Source of the DNA: Apostichopus japonicus
Taxonomy: Eukaryota > Echinodermata > Holothuroidea > Aspidochirotida > Stichopodidae
Length of the DNA: 64,000 nucleotides
Reading direction: 5' to 3'
Assembly (NCBI RefSeq): GCF_037975245.1
Contig: NC_092575.1
Coordinates: 24,406,841-24,470,840 of the forward strand
A program made the position numbers and the translations under genes. This document shows, piece by piece, positions 27,840-40,749 of the stretch. The notes beneath the pieces were generated by a model that saw nothing but the letters and a program-made list of their open reading frames with translations, searched no databases and was not told the DNA's origin. Every line of letters begins with the position of its first letter. The first letter of the stretch is position 1.

Positions 27840-30019
27840 AGATGTGGGGGGCCGAAATAAACGTTGGTTGGAACAAATCGCAAATCGACAAAGAAATGAA
27901 CAAGAGACAGGTGGGGCATGCTCAATCGAAAGATCTACCAGATTAGCGAATGATTGTGGGCCAATATGTTTTTCTTTCGAGAATTGAATTGCAATCTTTT
28001 GAGGCGGCCAGATGTGGCCCACATGCTACCTTTTGAGTACCCTGCAAGTATATCACAAGCAAAGAAGAAAAGAAACCAGAACCTGAAATAATAAGTTATT
28101 GTTATGAAACCCTGTAACAAATCGAGAAGGGAAGGGAGCATATATAATATTTAGGAGGAAGGGAAAAGCCCGGTACATTTTAACAATTGTGAATGTTAAT
28201 GCATGAAATGCCCTATATAACAACACGATGCTCAGGTTATGCGTTCCGAAATAAAAACTGAAAGAAAAAACTGCTTCCTTTACAGGGGTAAAAAATAACA
28301 TGTTTGAAGTCATTTTGGAGTATTTTGCCTCGCCCATCCTGTCTAATTTCTGTTTCATTTGACGGATTGTTTCGTAATATAAATTCGATGGCGCAGTTTG
28401 GAAATACATTATTCTGTCTGTTGATTTCCTTCCAACGTGTCTGTCATACTTGAATATCATTAAAATAAATAACTGGTGATGACATCAATTCTTGCTATAA
28501 TAACATGTAAAGCTGTATGCCGTCGAAGTACCATGGTAGGAATCTTTTTTCTTTCTTTTCTATGGTGAAAATTAGCTCATTTCTCGTCTGTCTGCGTTTA
28601 GTTCCAATAATGGCCCACAAATAATTAAACTAATTTTTCAATAATCCATATTTTAGGAATGCACGGGCGTGAGGAGAGGATGGATAATCATAAACAAATA
28701 TCTAGCCAAAATGAAAAATACATGAAATAATTTTCAATAAAGAAAAGAAAATAAGCAAGAACATTTATTTTTGTACTTGAAAATATATACGAAAAAACAC
28801 AATATAAAAGGAATCTTGACCCATTCACCTCGCCCCTGGATCATCACTAGGGCTCTAATCCCTTTGACGGCACTATGATTCACAACTAATACCTCGACCC
28901 CCCGCCCACCCCTCCCCGTCTTCCCATTCAGAAATACCCAACGCCTCTGCTCTCGAGTCGTCGACTTATATTTGTCAATAAATCCAATATGTCGAGTCCC
29001 TACATTGCTCCTATATATGTTGCCAACACACAGACACGTAGGCCTATGTGTTGACACATCGACGAAAGTTCTCCACAAGTCGTTTTATTCCATTAAACGC
29101 AATTAAGTCTAAATCTAATCTCTGTCCCTCCAGAACCACCGCATGGTGGAGATTTCTATACACAAAAATTCACAGTTTTTGTTTCTAAACTTGAATAAAG
29201 TATTTCAGACAGGGTATAAAGTCATAACAATTATCTTCTTTACCTGGGTACAATTTTCAAAACATAATCTCATTATATATATACAAACTGGTTTCTATAG
29301 TAATAATGAATAACTGGTTGACTCGTAATAAGTACATGGTCACTTGAGAAGAGGAATTATCCCACCACCACAACACTCCCCCACCACTCGTTACCTTTGT
29401 TCCCTCCCCTCCGCCAATTATGACTTCTTTGTTTCGAAAAGAAATCAATTTAACAGGTTTCACTCAAAATGACGACAGTCTTTGGCAAACGCAAACAAAA
29501 ACGAAAATTATATTCCGTTACAGTGCAAGTTACCTTCTCAATAAAACTTTTGGTTTTGAGAATTTACTGATTTGGAATGCTCGATACTCGAAGTAACTCA
29601 CTTCTAATGTTAGCAAAGCTTATCGTTCAGATCATTATAAAGAGCATCTCAAGTACTACTGAAAGACATATAGGGCTACATGTAAAATCTGATCTCAAAT
29701 AACATATTTCCGGATATCATCATACTAAAGATTGTTATAATTAGACTCCTCTAAAGTGATGCCTAGTTGTTGATTCGTATATCAGAAATGATTATACTTC
29801 ATACTATAAAATAATTTAAAAAAATTAACATACAAACAAATGCAAACAAATGAGCTGCAGTACTTTCTCGAAGTTAAATATTTCCTGCCAAGTATAAACC
29901 TCTATAATCATGCCGGATCACGCGATCGAATTATAAATTTCTTGGCCAGGATTACTCAGAATTCGATAGTTGATTTCCAGAAACTTGTAAGCAACTCTGA
30001 AATTGTTCCGCCGTTTTCT
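27840..30019. other. No gene recognised
   Basis: AT-rich region between the nested elements and the second receptor exon. Overlapping minus-strand frames at 27682-28460 show no domain or splice logic. The part nearest 30019 is likely 3' UTR of the second receptor. Confidence 0.4.
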
Positions 30020-30533
30020 TCAATCAATTATAATATCCTCGTACTCATTCGAACTGCTAACATAAGTAGGGTTGTTCTGCATATCGACAGACTGGCCTGT
30101 GTCTTTCTTCATATAAGTTGACTTAGTTCCACCGACGATGGGAGTTGAACTTGTCCCTGCAGATCGCTTGGTAGGATCGAATTGGAAAGCTTTCTTCATT
30201 TCAGGATTTTGAGCAATCAATATGTAAAAGATACAGAATCCTTGCAACGAAAGACACACGCAGAAAAGCAATCGGAAAACAAGGCTGATAGGATTTTCAA
30301 ATGTGGCCAGAAATCCGAAGGTCCACGCCAAACCGAGGAGAACCCAGAAGAGGAAAGTACTCTTAAGGCGTGTTATGAACTCCGCCCTCTGTTCCGTCTT
30401 GTTTGTGAGTCTTATCTTGCGACAGCTGACACGATATGTGGCTAATACGAACACCGCAAAATTATAAAAAGAGAGTAAGAAGATTTCTAGCAGGAATCCG
30501 AAATAGAGGACTGGTCCGGCATGTAGAAAACAA
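30020..30533 (-). CDS. Second adhesion GPCR, last exon: TM5-TM7 and tail
   Basis: A minus-strand terminal exon after acceptor 'tgtctttttcccacag'. It begins in the same phase as exon 14 of the first receptor and encodes 'CFLHAGPVLYFGFLLEIF' (ECL2 Cys and TM5), 'FLFWVLLGLAWTFGFLATF' (TM6, with LGLAWTFG) and 'LLFCVCLSLQGFCIFYILIA' (TM7). A tail follows with a possible Tyr motif near its end (NPTYVSSSNEYEDIIID). Length is 170 residues plus stop. The TM5 region is clearly related to the first receptor. I could not find the upstream exons in this window: a retroelement starts within about 20 bp of the acceptor. It is either the 3' end of a gene whose other exons lie further right or a broken gene. 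Confidence 0.85.
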
Positions 30534-30540
30534 CTGTGGG

Positions 30541-31290
30541 AAAAAGACAGATCTGAAGGCTCTTGAATCCTGGGCTACGCTTTGGGACATGAAATTCAAT
30601 CCCTCTAAATGCTTCATGATGTCTACAAAGCGTAGCGGGGCAAAATCTGTGTTCTTTTACTCCATATACAATCAAATATTGGAGTGCGTCACTGCGCAAC
30701 CTTATCTTGGTATCCTGTTTAGTGACAATTTATCTTTCTCTACTCATATTGATAAGATTTGCTCTAGGACCAGCAGAAGCCTTGGCTTCCTTAATAGGAA
30801 TTTGCGCTCTTGCCCACCAGAATTACGTGAATTGGCCTATATGTATATGTGTCGTTCTACTCTTGAATATGCAGCTCAGATTTGGGATCCTTATAAGGTC
30901 TCAGACCAAGAGAAAATAGAAAAAATTCAAAGGAAGGCAGCACGCTTTGTAACTCGTGATTTCCGTAGGCAATCCAGCGTCACTGTGATCTTGAAGACTT
31001 TGAAGTGGGAACCCCCCACAGAAAGAAGGAAAAGGGCCAGACTTATGCTCTTTTACCAAATTATTTATGGCCTAAATGCAGTCCCAAACGAGACTAATCC
31101 CTTCTTGAAACCAGGGAGGCGTGGCCGCTGTACACAAATTCCACATAATCATCGTGCTTTTCAGTATTGTTTCTATCCTAGGACTATAAAAAAAAGACTG
31201 GAATACACAATCCTTGGCCATTAAAGAGAGCCCTATAGTCTTGAGGTGTTTAAGACAAGATTGCCCACACATTATTATTAGCACTGCTGC
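30541..31290 (+). pseudogene. Non-LTR retrotransposon RT fragment (CR1-like)
   Basis: C-terminal reverse transcriptase segment on the plus strand, open for about 225 codons: 'DLKALESWATLWDMKFNPSK', 'PYLGILFSDNLSFSTHIDKI', 'LGFLNRNLRSCPPELRELAY', 'STLEYAAQIWDPY', 'KIQRKAARFVTRDFRR'. The catalytic box is not included, so it is 5'-truncated. A single-base shift in an A-run near 31188 moves the expected 'DWN' signature to the next frame, which continues to about 31285. The low damage suggests recent insertion. Confidence 0.9.
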
Positions 31291-31929
31291 GCTGCGCACC
31301 AACATCCTCATTGTTATACATGAGAGGGGTTTTTATCGAGTATATTACAGAAGCAGAAGTTATTTCTTCAAATACATGCGACCACATTTTATAAATTGAA
31401 GGTCATTTGCTACTCCTCCTAGAGCGTTTGTCCAAATCTGCTGAAATGTTGGGGACATAACGCTTGAATGGTGGTGAACTAAAGTTGTTTTTAGAAATAT
31501 ATTTTTTGTCGTCATGTGAGGGCGCAAAACAGGGCCTTCTGTGGATTTTCAATTATGATGAAATGATCTTGTGCATTGATAAAGAAATTTGTTTTCCAAC
31601 TTTTTAGTATTCACGATTATATATGCGTTTTGGTGTGAGTAGCATCCTAATTTCTCGGCATTTTGGGAAATAATTCCACCCGTGGGAGGATTGACCAAGT
31701 CAGATAATTACTTGTTATTCTGGCTTCCTATCTATTTCGATGCCATTAATTTTTTACCTGCAGTGTTACTAGATGGCATCTCACCCAAAGTGTTGAAGCC
31801 CCCCCCCCCCCGGCCCAGGCTCCTTGTTTTGGTTATTATCTCATATCGTCAATCTGATTCTTACCTATATGTCGTCTACTACTTGCCGGTACCAATTGTT
31901 TTAAGAATTAATGGCGATAGTAGACCGTT

Positions 31930-32400
31930 CCAGAGAACTATAAACTAATCAGTCCTTTATCCTGACTAAAACAAAGGACCATTGAAAATAACGCATAACA
32001 AGTATCAATCGAGACAGAAATTATACCCTATTTGACTTCCAATTTGGTTTCTGAAAGGGTAGCCCTTGTTAGACATGCTCTCAGTGTAACCGTTGCATCA
32101 GTGTATTCTGTAGACAGATGTGCAAACTTCCTCGATCTCTGCCTATAGATCGGAAGAAAGCGTTCGATACCAGTCGACCATTATATCCTTCTAAGCATGC
32201 TGTATATATAGTTATGGTATTCGTGGGTAAGGCATACAATGTTATGACCAGCTATACTTTTCAAATAGGAAAACATTTAATGTATGTAAATTGTGTTGTT
32301 ATTTCTTCTGACTATACTAACATTACCACTGGCGTTCCTTGGGGGGGGGGGGGTCTAATTGCACCTTAGTTTGCTTTTCTTCAGTTACGTTAATAATATT
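31930..32400 (+). pseudogene. Degenerate non-LTR RT relic, central part
   Basis: Old reverse transcriptase remains on the plus strand. Recognisable pieces are 'DRKKAFDTS' (normally D..KAFDTVDH, motif A, about 32146-32175) and 'NITTGVPWGGG' (normally N.TTGVPQGS, motif B, about 32320-32352), with stops and shifts before and between. The upstream 'FDFQFGF' resembles the 'QFGFR' box. Confidence 0.7.
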
Positions 32401-33119
32401 TAAAACAAAATGGTTTCCAATCCTGTCTCTGCATTACTAATAAGCCGATATTATGAATATGTTTGTTCATGACGTATAAGTTTTATGAACCTCATTCGGA
32501 AGCGTAATTTTTTTCCCTAGGACGAATAAGGGCATCGGCCAATCAAATCCCTGGATTCCAAACATGTGACGCTTTTTCAAAAAACATGTACTGAATCTTT
32601 TTTCCTAGTTTTGACCCCAGATTATGAACGACAATCCTTCATTTTCTAAAGTCCCTATAGTCCTTAACCCACTTTCTAAACCCTAACTCTGATTTCAAAC
32701 GAATTTGTAAATTCCTGAAAAACCTGAAACCCTTATCCGTCCTAGGAATAAAAATTAGGCCATTCGGAAGGTATAATATGTATTAGGGAACTTCAAACTT
32801 GTTGTTTTTGATTGCTCACAAACTCACCCGTTGCATCTTGGTAGAATTGATTCCACTCCAAAGAACGTGTTGATCATTCATATCACAAATTTCTTGACTT
32901 TTAAATTGCACCAACTTCTCCCAGCTGGGCAATCTGTACAAAGAACTGCGCTGTCTTTCAGACTTTCTTAAATACACCGACATGTTTTGTATTGTCTTAG
33001 AGCCTCACTTCCCCGTGCTGTTGCTAATTCAATTGTATCCTTCTCTTGTGTATACACACTCCAAGAACTCTTTAACATGATATTGGTCTCTAAGGGTTGG
33101 CTAATGCTCTAAATCCTTA

Positions 33120-33560
33120 AGCCTTTTACAGGTGCTGCAAAAACAGAATTCTAAAAGGTTTTTTAAGTTCAGCCATCGCCGTTATGCTACCAATGCTCTG
33201 CACAGTTAACCATCGTGTCGTTATAAAGTCACTGGTATTCTTAACATGTGTGTTTTTATAAATAAAAGATACGTTAAACAAAAATGCTCTCAATACTGCT
33301 TTCAGTAACATTCCCAGGCCTAGAGATTGTTTACATGTGTCCAGTTACACCGTATAGGAGTAATATACTTTCCTGGAGTCATTAGGCGCAGTTCTAGACA
33401 TGGTAAACCGCTGCTGAATAACTATGTTTTTGAAACTCTGGAATGAACTTCCAAATGATATATATTTTTTCCTCAAAAATCCAATTCGTGTATATTTCTT
33501 AATACAACATTTAAAGAACTGTCTTATTTCTAAATATTCCGATGAAGTTATTTGTATCTG
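33120..33560 (+). pseudogene. Degenerate non-LTR RT relic, C-terminal part
   Basis: The segment 'FLKLWNELPNDIYFFLKNP' followed by 'LIQHLKNCLIS' near 33424-33545 matches the C-terminal LWN.LP.....S...FK..LK signature of non-LTR elements. It is probably the end of the same element as the relic at 31930-32400, with a decayed middle section. Confidence 0.6.
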
Positions 33561-33663
33561 TTTTATACGCATGCATCTTTTTAACTACTTCTCATGTATT
33601 GTTCTTTTTCATACTATACGTTTCTGTACTTCAATTTTCATTTCTTTGATTCTTTTTCTTTGA

Positions 33664-35235
33664 AGGTCCCCAGCCTCGATAACAATTGTACTGAACTTCT
33701 AGTGTTCGGTTTATATGCATGTTCGTAATAGGTATATGTTGATGTGTGTAATTATATGCATGAATGCATGAATGTGTACCCCGGAGCCGTATTGCCCCTA
33801 ATGACCCACAGTCTCGTTTGGCACGCCCATGTAACCAGTGTAATGTTCTTCAATAAACGCTGTGATGTTTACCCACAACCCCTTACCCCCCCCCCCCCAC
33901 CCCACCACACACCCACACGCACAACAGATTAATTAATATATCATTAGAACGTGTTTATAACAATGACAAACTTCCAATAGAGCGATATGTAAAACATCCT
34001 TGTGCAGCCAGGTGGGACGATTTTCTAACGCTATTATAATACCATGCTTCATACATTGCTCTCATCTAATGCTTCAAAGCACTCGTATTATCCAATTGAT
34101 AGTATGAACAGTTCCAAACACGTTGATCTATAATAGACACTTGATTTTCATACAGCTCGTACGGACAACACAAGTGCTGTGAAGCATGACATGAAAACTT
34201 CCAACATCAAGTCGATGCGAGCTACCAAGATTTAGATTCAAGAATGGTAGATTCGAAAAGATAGAAATAGAGGGCGGTCTATAAAGGAACTCTATGTGTG
34301 AAGGGGGCGCAGTTCTAAAATGATACCAAGCTAAGGTTAGGTAGAATAGGAAAGGGAACAAGTAGAATGATAACAGATAAGGAGGAGCGAAGTAAACTGT
34401 CTCAACTTGGAATCGTCATTAATCTACCATAAAACTGTTGTAGGTCCATAAATACGTCATATTTTATCTATTTTGACATTATTTCAACAAGGTAACAATA
34501 CATCATTGTTTTCGAATCTGTTTTAGCCTACATAGGCACGGTAGCTTATTTTTAAATACAACTGGCTTCTTAATTTATCTTAGTTACTGGTTTGACAACA
34601 TATATTCTTTAGATAGCACATTTAATCAGGTTGTCACAAATCTAATATCCCCAAATGATGTTACAAAATGTATACGAACTTTGCATAGTTGTTCATGTGT
34701 GTTTTGAGCTTCTTCTCATTTTCACTTGTGATTAGAAATCTGAAGTTTTTAACTTCCATTTTCCTTACCCTTGACGATAAAGTAAAAAAAAAAGAAGAAA
34801 AAAAAGGAAAGTATAACATCATGTAGAATTTGAAAAAAAAGTTGCATAAAATATATCAGAACAGCCTCATTTATCAGAAATTATAAAAAAATTGTGTTAC
34901 TTTTCAAAACGTTTCTAACGTTGCAAATGGGCTTCTACAGGGGGAAAAGGGGTATAAATTCTGAGTACAATGACTATATCATTTACGGGTAACTTATGTA
35001 AAATGATCACGTGATTATCAATAAAGTTTAAGCGGAAGAGCACCAGAAGTGGCGGACCTAGACAAAACACTGAACAGGTGAAAAGAGACATAAGTAAAAA
35101 GTACCCTGCATTGTTAAAAACAAGAACCCTATTTCCAGTGATTTTAAAATTAAAAAGAAGTGTTCTCTATTTCGAAAATTTACATTGCTGGTACCTCTTT
35201 AAAAAAGAGCCCAGGCAAAATTAACACTCACGTCC
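33664..35235. other. No gene recognised
   Basis: AT-rich sequence with poly-C and poly-A runs (33880-33905, 34785-34805). No recognisable domain or splice structure. Confidence 0.4.
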
Positions 35236-35237
35236 CG

Positions 35238-35270
<33 letters not shown>
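35238..35270. repeat. Short (TA)n tract
   Basis: About 32 bp of pure TA repeats. Confidence 0.85.
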
Positions 35271-35273
<3 letters not shown>

Positions 35274-35327
35274 CCGACCGTTAGGCAACACTTCATGTGA
35301 AAAAAATAGCACTTAGGGCACCATTTG

Positions 35328-35360
35328 ACTTAGGGCGACATATATACTGTCGCCCTAAGT
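35328..35360. repeat. 13-bp inverted repeat sharing a satellite motif
   Basis: Perfect arms ACTTAGGGCGACA (35328-35340) and TGTCGCCCTAAGT (35348-35360) around a 7-bp spacer. A further partial copy, gcacttagggcacc, lies just upstream. The same TGTCGCCCTAAGT word occurs in the 209-bp satellite at 62.15-64 kb. Confidence 0.75.
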
Positions 35361-35649
35361 TCTGCCTTTTAAATTGGAACGATAGAGTTACATTCTGCAA
35401 ATATTGTTGGAAGCGAGTCAAGGGGGGTTGAAAAATGTTCGTTTCTATAAAGATTTATAAAGATTAATTAAAAACTAGGTAAATTAGAAAGCATTGAAGA
35501 TGGGCATTCTGATATGGCTATATGTGCGTGTGTTAAAAACAGCACTTTCGGCAACATTTTGATTATGGCCTTTAAAATGAAAATCGATATGTATATGTTT
35601 ATTATAAAATCACCCTTTTAAACATATTACCCAAAGGAAAAATATATTA

Positions 35650-35880
35650 GCCTCTTTTAAGCAATGAATCGCGAAAATGAAGATATATTGTCAATATTGT
35701 ATTGCACGGTATCTTATTGCACCGAAGAGAAGCCGGCCCTCTATTACGTTACGCTCTTCGCGCAGTACAGCTATACGTACGTACGCGAACCTCGATCGTA
35801 TCTAGCTAGCCTATCGAGTATATGCCTAGATACAGTTCATCCAAATGCAGATGTGCGAGTCACACGGCGCGGGAAGAACG
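35650..35880 (+). other. Possible first exon / promoter region
   Basis: A locally CG-richer stretch with a frame open to a consensus donor (aagaacg then gtaagtt at 35881). The base composition change and good donor suggest a 5' exon of a plus-strand transcript, but no matching acceptor or protein is recognised. Confidence 0.2.
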
Positions 35881-36854
35881 GTAAGTTAACTATTTGTGTA
35901 GTTCATTTAATGGCATAAGCGGCCGTATTATATTTTCGAAGCACACTCTCCTTGGCTATTATTTATGGCTTTCTCCTAATTACGCCAGCTGGTTAGGTCT
36001 ATAGGCTGTGCATAACGTTAGGCCTAACTTAGTTAAAACGTAACTATGCTTATCATAAGCCTAATTGATATTATCGTGTATTACTATTAGCCTAGTACTT
36101 GGTAGTACTAGGGCAATTCCAAACGTTTCGCGTCAGGGCTTCAGAAACTTAGAAGAGAGTTGTGTTTGGAGTATGGATAGGTTTTTTCACAATTTTGTTT
36201 TCCTTTTTGCTGAGCACTCATATGAATATATATTTGAGCTAGGTTGAGCTTCATTGATAAACAATGATTCATTATTTGACCGATTTTGGACTAGCCTAAT
36301 TATAAAGGCCTAGTGCCTACTGCATTTTGTATGGAAAAAAAGGTCATTAATTGCAACAAAACATTTATCTTGGGATTTCTCTGAAAGCACTAATTCAAAT
36401 CACCTGTTAACAATACCACCAATACTATTGGCCTATGTGGCAAATACCACCTGTAAGCTTGGAAAAATATGGCATTATCGCTGCCCGCGGGGGAAATTTA
36501 TTATAATGCTCCAAGAAGTCCCACTCAAAAAAAAATGATCAAAGAGTTCCATTGACAACACAAATCATTTTTTCTGTAATACAAAAATCATACCCATAAC
36601 AACCATTGTAAGCATATCAATTCCTCAGCGCCATTCCCTGTGCGGCACCCGAACTGAGTTCGACCGCCACAGTTTTAGGCCTATGACTTAACCATATAGA
36701 CCATTTTCCTACAGCCATAATGTGAAAAGTTGATACCGAAAAAACTTAGTTCAAACTGCACTAAACAGAGAAATGTGTTGTCTCTCAAGTTCTGTTCTTT
36801 TCTTAACAATACAGTTTAAAATTCCACCGGACTTGGGTGATTTACGGTGCAAGG

Positions 36855-37205
36855 TTAATAAATATCAAACTCAAAACCCTCATTGATAACACACAGTAAA
36901 TACTGAAGAAAATCACCATTTGATAGCCGTACTTTGTTTGCGTAACCTTCCTCTTGAATATTCATTGACAAATTTAGTTCAAACGGTTTTGGGAAGTATT
37001 TTTTCTTTATATATAATAACTTTAAATTGATGTTAAATTCATTTTCATTGGTCACTATCTTCAATCGGACCAAGTACAATCCAATCGAATATCTTCTAAG
37101 AAAAATACAAGTTACGCTTTCTTCGGTGGGCACGCCGTTACGTAATACAGTATGTGTATCCTGTACTCTGCAATAGGGTACAGCCACACAATGCACAGTG
37201 TTCAC
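36855..37205 (-). CDS. Unassigned open frame, 116 codons
   Basis: I do not recognise this protein. It contains a splice-acceptor-like stretch (ttgtatttttcttag) near its N-terminal third, so only the last 80 or so codons may be an exon. Composition is Asn/Leu/Tyr rich, with no signal peptide or membrane span. It could be chance in AT-rich DNA. Confidence 0.15.
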   Translation of the reverse strand: MNTVHCVAVPYCRVQDTHTVLRNGVPTEESVTCIFLRRYSIGLYLVRLKIVTNENEFNINLKLLYIKKKYFPKPFELNLSMNIQEEGYANKVRLSNGDFLQYLLCVINEGFEFDIY

Positions 37206-37349
37206 CTACAACGCCACAGCCGAGATTCGCTTTCAAAACGTCATATTGTATCGAACTTAATATTATTTCAAAGAAAATGACCGTAGAATATGCATCATTA
37301 AATGTTGAAGCAAGTAATTACCAATTAACTTATCTAATGCAATCCTAAT

Positions 37350-40160
37350 TATAGAAACACTGTTTAAGACCCCCTCTGATGAATGGAATAGTTCAACCAA
37401 CTTGTCCGCACAGAGCCACAGGATTTTCGGTCCAGGTGATGAGTCATACGCGTCGATCAGTAAGAGGGCTATTTTGAAGGATGTTTAGTGTGCATTTTAG
37501 AAAGAAAGGAATTGATATGTCTGATTGATTCTGCTAACTTTCCAGAAATAATAAATCCCAAGAAAAACAATCCGAAATTTGTAAAAGCTTGGACGGACAC
37601 ATGATGTGCATCTCAACAGTGACCGGTTCAATATACCCTAATGTTGAACAGAAAGAACATTTTCAAATTTATCACTGATGAATGATGTTGCGAGCAGTCG
37701 GGATTACTGCATGCTTCAGTTCTATTTAACTTTTTCATTTATCATATTTTAGCATTTAATTTCCGGTCACGCTCAGGAAACAATTACGACATTCCTTCAC
37801 GGTCGATTTGTTTACTGTAAGAACTATTAACCGTTTTTTCTCAGGAAAGCTTGATAGTCTGAAGTTATTATAGCGTGTGATTTTAGTATACTGCCAAAGA
37901 AGTAAGTTGTTGTTTTTGTATTGATATTTTATGTAGAAGTAACGGGAAATTTAGAATGTTTAGTTTGGTATAATTGCACGTCTTTTTCGATCTAATGTAG
38001 TGCAGGGTTCACTTGCGCGAATTCAAATTATTCTGTTTATGTATGTATATGTATATGCATTGATTAGATGCATTGATTATGGGTTTTTTTTTTCTTTTAT
38101 TTGTAATTCAAGCATATCTGTTTAGAAACAAAGTTTAAAGGCTATCATTAATTAGTTTTCTCTTATATTGTTTGATCCCAGATTGAATGAAACTCATTGA
38201 CGTAAATAATAGATCAGATCATACAGTTTTAGGCAGTTGCTAAAACTCTGGGTATTCTCTAGTCTTCGCTGGTCCAAATATCACAAAGTGAGAATGAAAA
38301 CAACTCTTTATCCTAATTTTTAGTTGATTTTCCTTGTCTGAACCTTCCTTACAGTATTGTATACATCTGGGAAATGGACAGAACAATTTCTAAAGTATAT
38401 CTATAATTTTGGGAACTGTAGTACCCTACCCTAGAAGGGGAAAGTTGAAGGTCAATAGTGCAAAGGAATAAATAATCTTGTTTGATAAGAACTTTAAGTA
38501 CATGGGAGGGGGGGGGGTGTAGAATATCACTTCATAACATCCCTCTTGCCTTGAGAAAGTTTTGAACAAATTTCTCTTTAACTTGTGAAGTAGGTAAACA
38601 TCAAAGTTACATCAAACAAATTTCATTATAAAAGGATCTTACATCATGAATGTAAAAAGCATATGATAAAAAAGAATACAAGTGAAAGATTTTTGGTCAA
38701 TGAGAGGTTTGATGTACATGAAAGGAAAAGGGCTGTTCAAACCCTTAAATTTTTAAAATGTATTTTACACTTAAACAATAGCATATTTATGCATTCTACT
38801 TTCAAGACTCATGTTCTGTGAAACACACTAAAAATATGTCACCATTTTCCATAGGTAAGGCTACACATGAATACCAATGGTGCTCTCGGAATATAAGTCC
38901 TAGAAAAGTACTGCAAAACTAGGTACAGTATTCTACCAACTTACAGACATGAGAATCATTACCTTGAAATTCAAGATTACTTTGTCAGAAAGAACACTGA
39001 TAACAGTATATTCATTTGCTGTCTCTGTTAACTGAGCATTACTATACAGTACTTGATGCATCAAGTCTTTGCACATAATCCACTACACATAAATTATTAA
39101 ATGCAAGTGTCATGGACCAAATCAAAGGTTAAAGTAAAAGCATATGTACATATCAACCTGCAGAGACCTACGTTGCTAATGTAGAGCGAACATTGTAGTT
39201 ACCCTTTCCCCTTCCCTCTCCCACCTTACACAGTATATGGAATAGAACGGCATACAGCTGTTAGTAAATATTAACACTAACTCAAACCACATAAAACTAC
39301 TCCAACTGTAAGTATCTATTCCAGTTCCTGTTACACTGTGCTGCACTGTGCCACGCAGTATACAGTGCCATTCTTACACAGATTCACTTTTATCTGTAAT
39401 CAATCCTAGGGCATTTCTGTCTCTATTGCTCTTCTGCCCAGCACGTATAACTTGTTAAGATGAAACCAGTACACTAATTTACATAGCTGTTTTAGTCACG
39501 GATGCTTTCACACAGAGGTAAAATAATTGTTATCTAAGATGTGGTTATTAGGATGCCAAATTTATGTCTATCGAGAAACAGAACTAAAGAGTCATCTGCT
39601 AAACCTGTTCTATAAAAAGTATTATGTTTATGGTCATGCATGTTGGAACAGGTGTTTACATTCATGGATATGTGAGTTGGTGCATTGGGACATTTATACA
39701 TTTCATGGTGAGATCTTCCCTCACTGCCATTGTTTAGAGTAGGTGCACACATTGCCATGTCAAAGATTTGATGAATTTACTGTAACTTTAATGACTAGAA
39801 GTCTTGGGATTTTTCAATATATTATGGCATTCATAGTATTGAATTGAATGCAACAGATGTATAGTGGTTTGATGTAGTGACCTGTAATTGGTATGGCCTG
39901 AGGCTGTTTTCTTTCTTGAATGTGTAATCATGGAGCTATAAACAGAGGTGTAATAAACTGGTGACTGTCAACCAGTGTTCCAATTACAAAAAAAAATTGT
40001 ACATGCACATGTGCATGTAGGTTAAACAAAAATTACCTGCACAAACAAATCATTACCTGCACCACAAGTGAAAAATACAAAAAGGGTGTTTTCAAAGTTA
40101 CTCCTGGGTTTTGTTTATGTAGGCCATTTCGGGACACTGAATATTTTACTTGCATGCACA
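37350..40160. other. No gene recognised
   Basis: AT-rich sequence. Short frames on both strands at 39527-39758 overlap each other and show no domain. Confidence 0.4.
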
Positions 40161-40167
40161 TGCACAC

Positions 40168-40215
40168 ATAGCTTACATGTGTGCATGCACACGTGCGCAC
40201 ACACATGTAAGCTAT
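40168..40215. repeat. Perfect 16-bp hairpin with alternating Pu/Py loop
   Basis: Arms ATAGCTTACATGTGTG (40168-40183) and its exact complement (40200-40215) enclose a 16-nt CA/TG/CG-alternating loop. It could form a cruciform or Z-like structure. No neighbouring gene is seen. Confidence 0.8.
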
Positions 40216-40722
40216 TTAAGTAACATGCAGTCAAAAGTTACATGCATTAATTTTGGTGCTGTCAACCCCTTGTATTCACATGTCACCACTGGTTTGGCAG
40301 ATTTGCTTGCAACTCTCCAATCTTTTCGAGCAATTACTAGTAATTTCACTAATATCCACTATAAATTTAACTTTAATCGCTGAGTAAATTGTTGGCCAAA
40401 TCCACAAGTTGCAAATTTTATGCTACATCACACCAAAATAAATCTACACATGTTTTTTAAACGGTATATACTGACCTATCAATATGAAACATTTGAGAGA
40501 TGCAAAAACTCATCTGCACATCTCAAAAAAGTATTTCTTTCGTACAAAGTGAAACACATTTGCCAATGGTTGGTACTATTATGAAGAAAAGGCCTACAGT
40601 AGCTACAATATGAAACTCCTATATTTTTTCATTAAAGGCATACATGTAAATAACATTTTTGGTAATGTACATACACAGTAACTCATAGAAAATGACAGGC
40701 TAACCCTTTATTATAACCTATA

Positions 40723-40749
40723 TGGGCCATTCCACACTAATGGGGTACT
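40723..40749 (+). repeat. Left terminal inverted repeat of 5.95-kb transposon
   Basis: 27 bp beginning TGGGCCATTCCACACTAATG, preceded by TATA (40719-40722). It is the exact reverse complement of 46646-46672. Confidence 0.93.
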
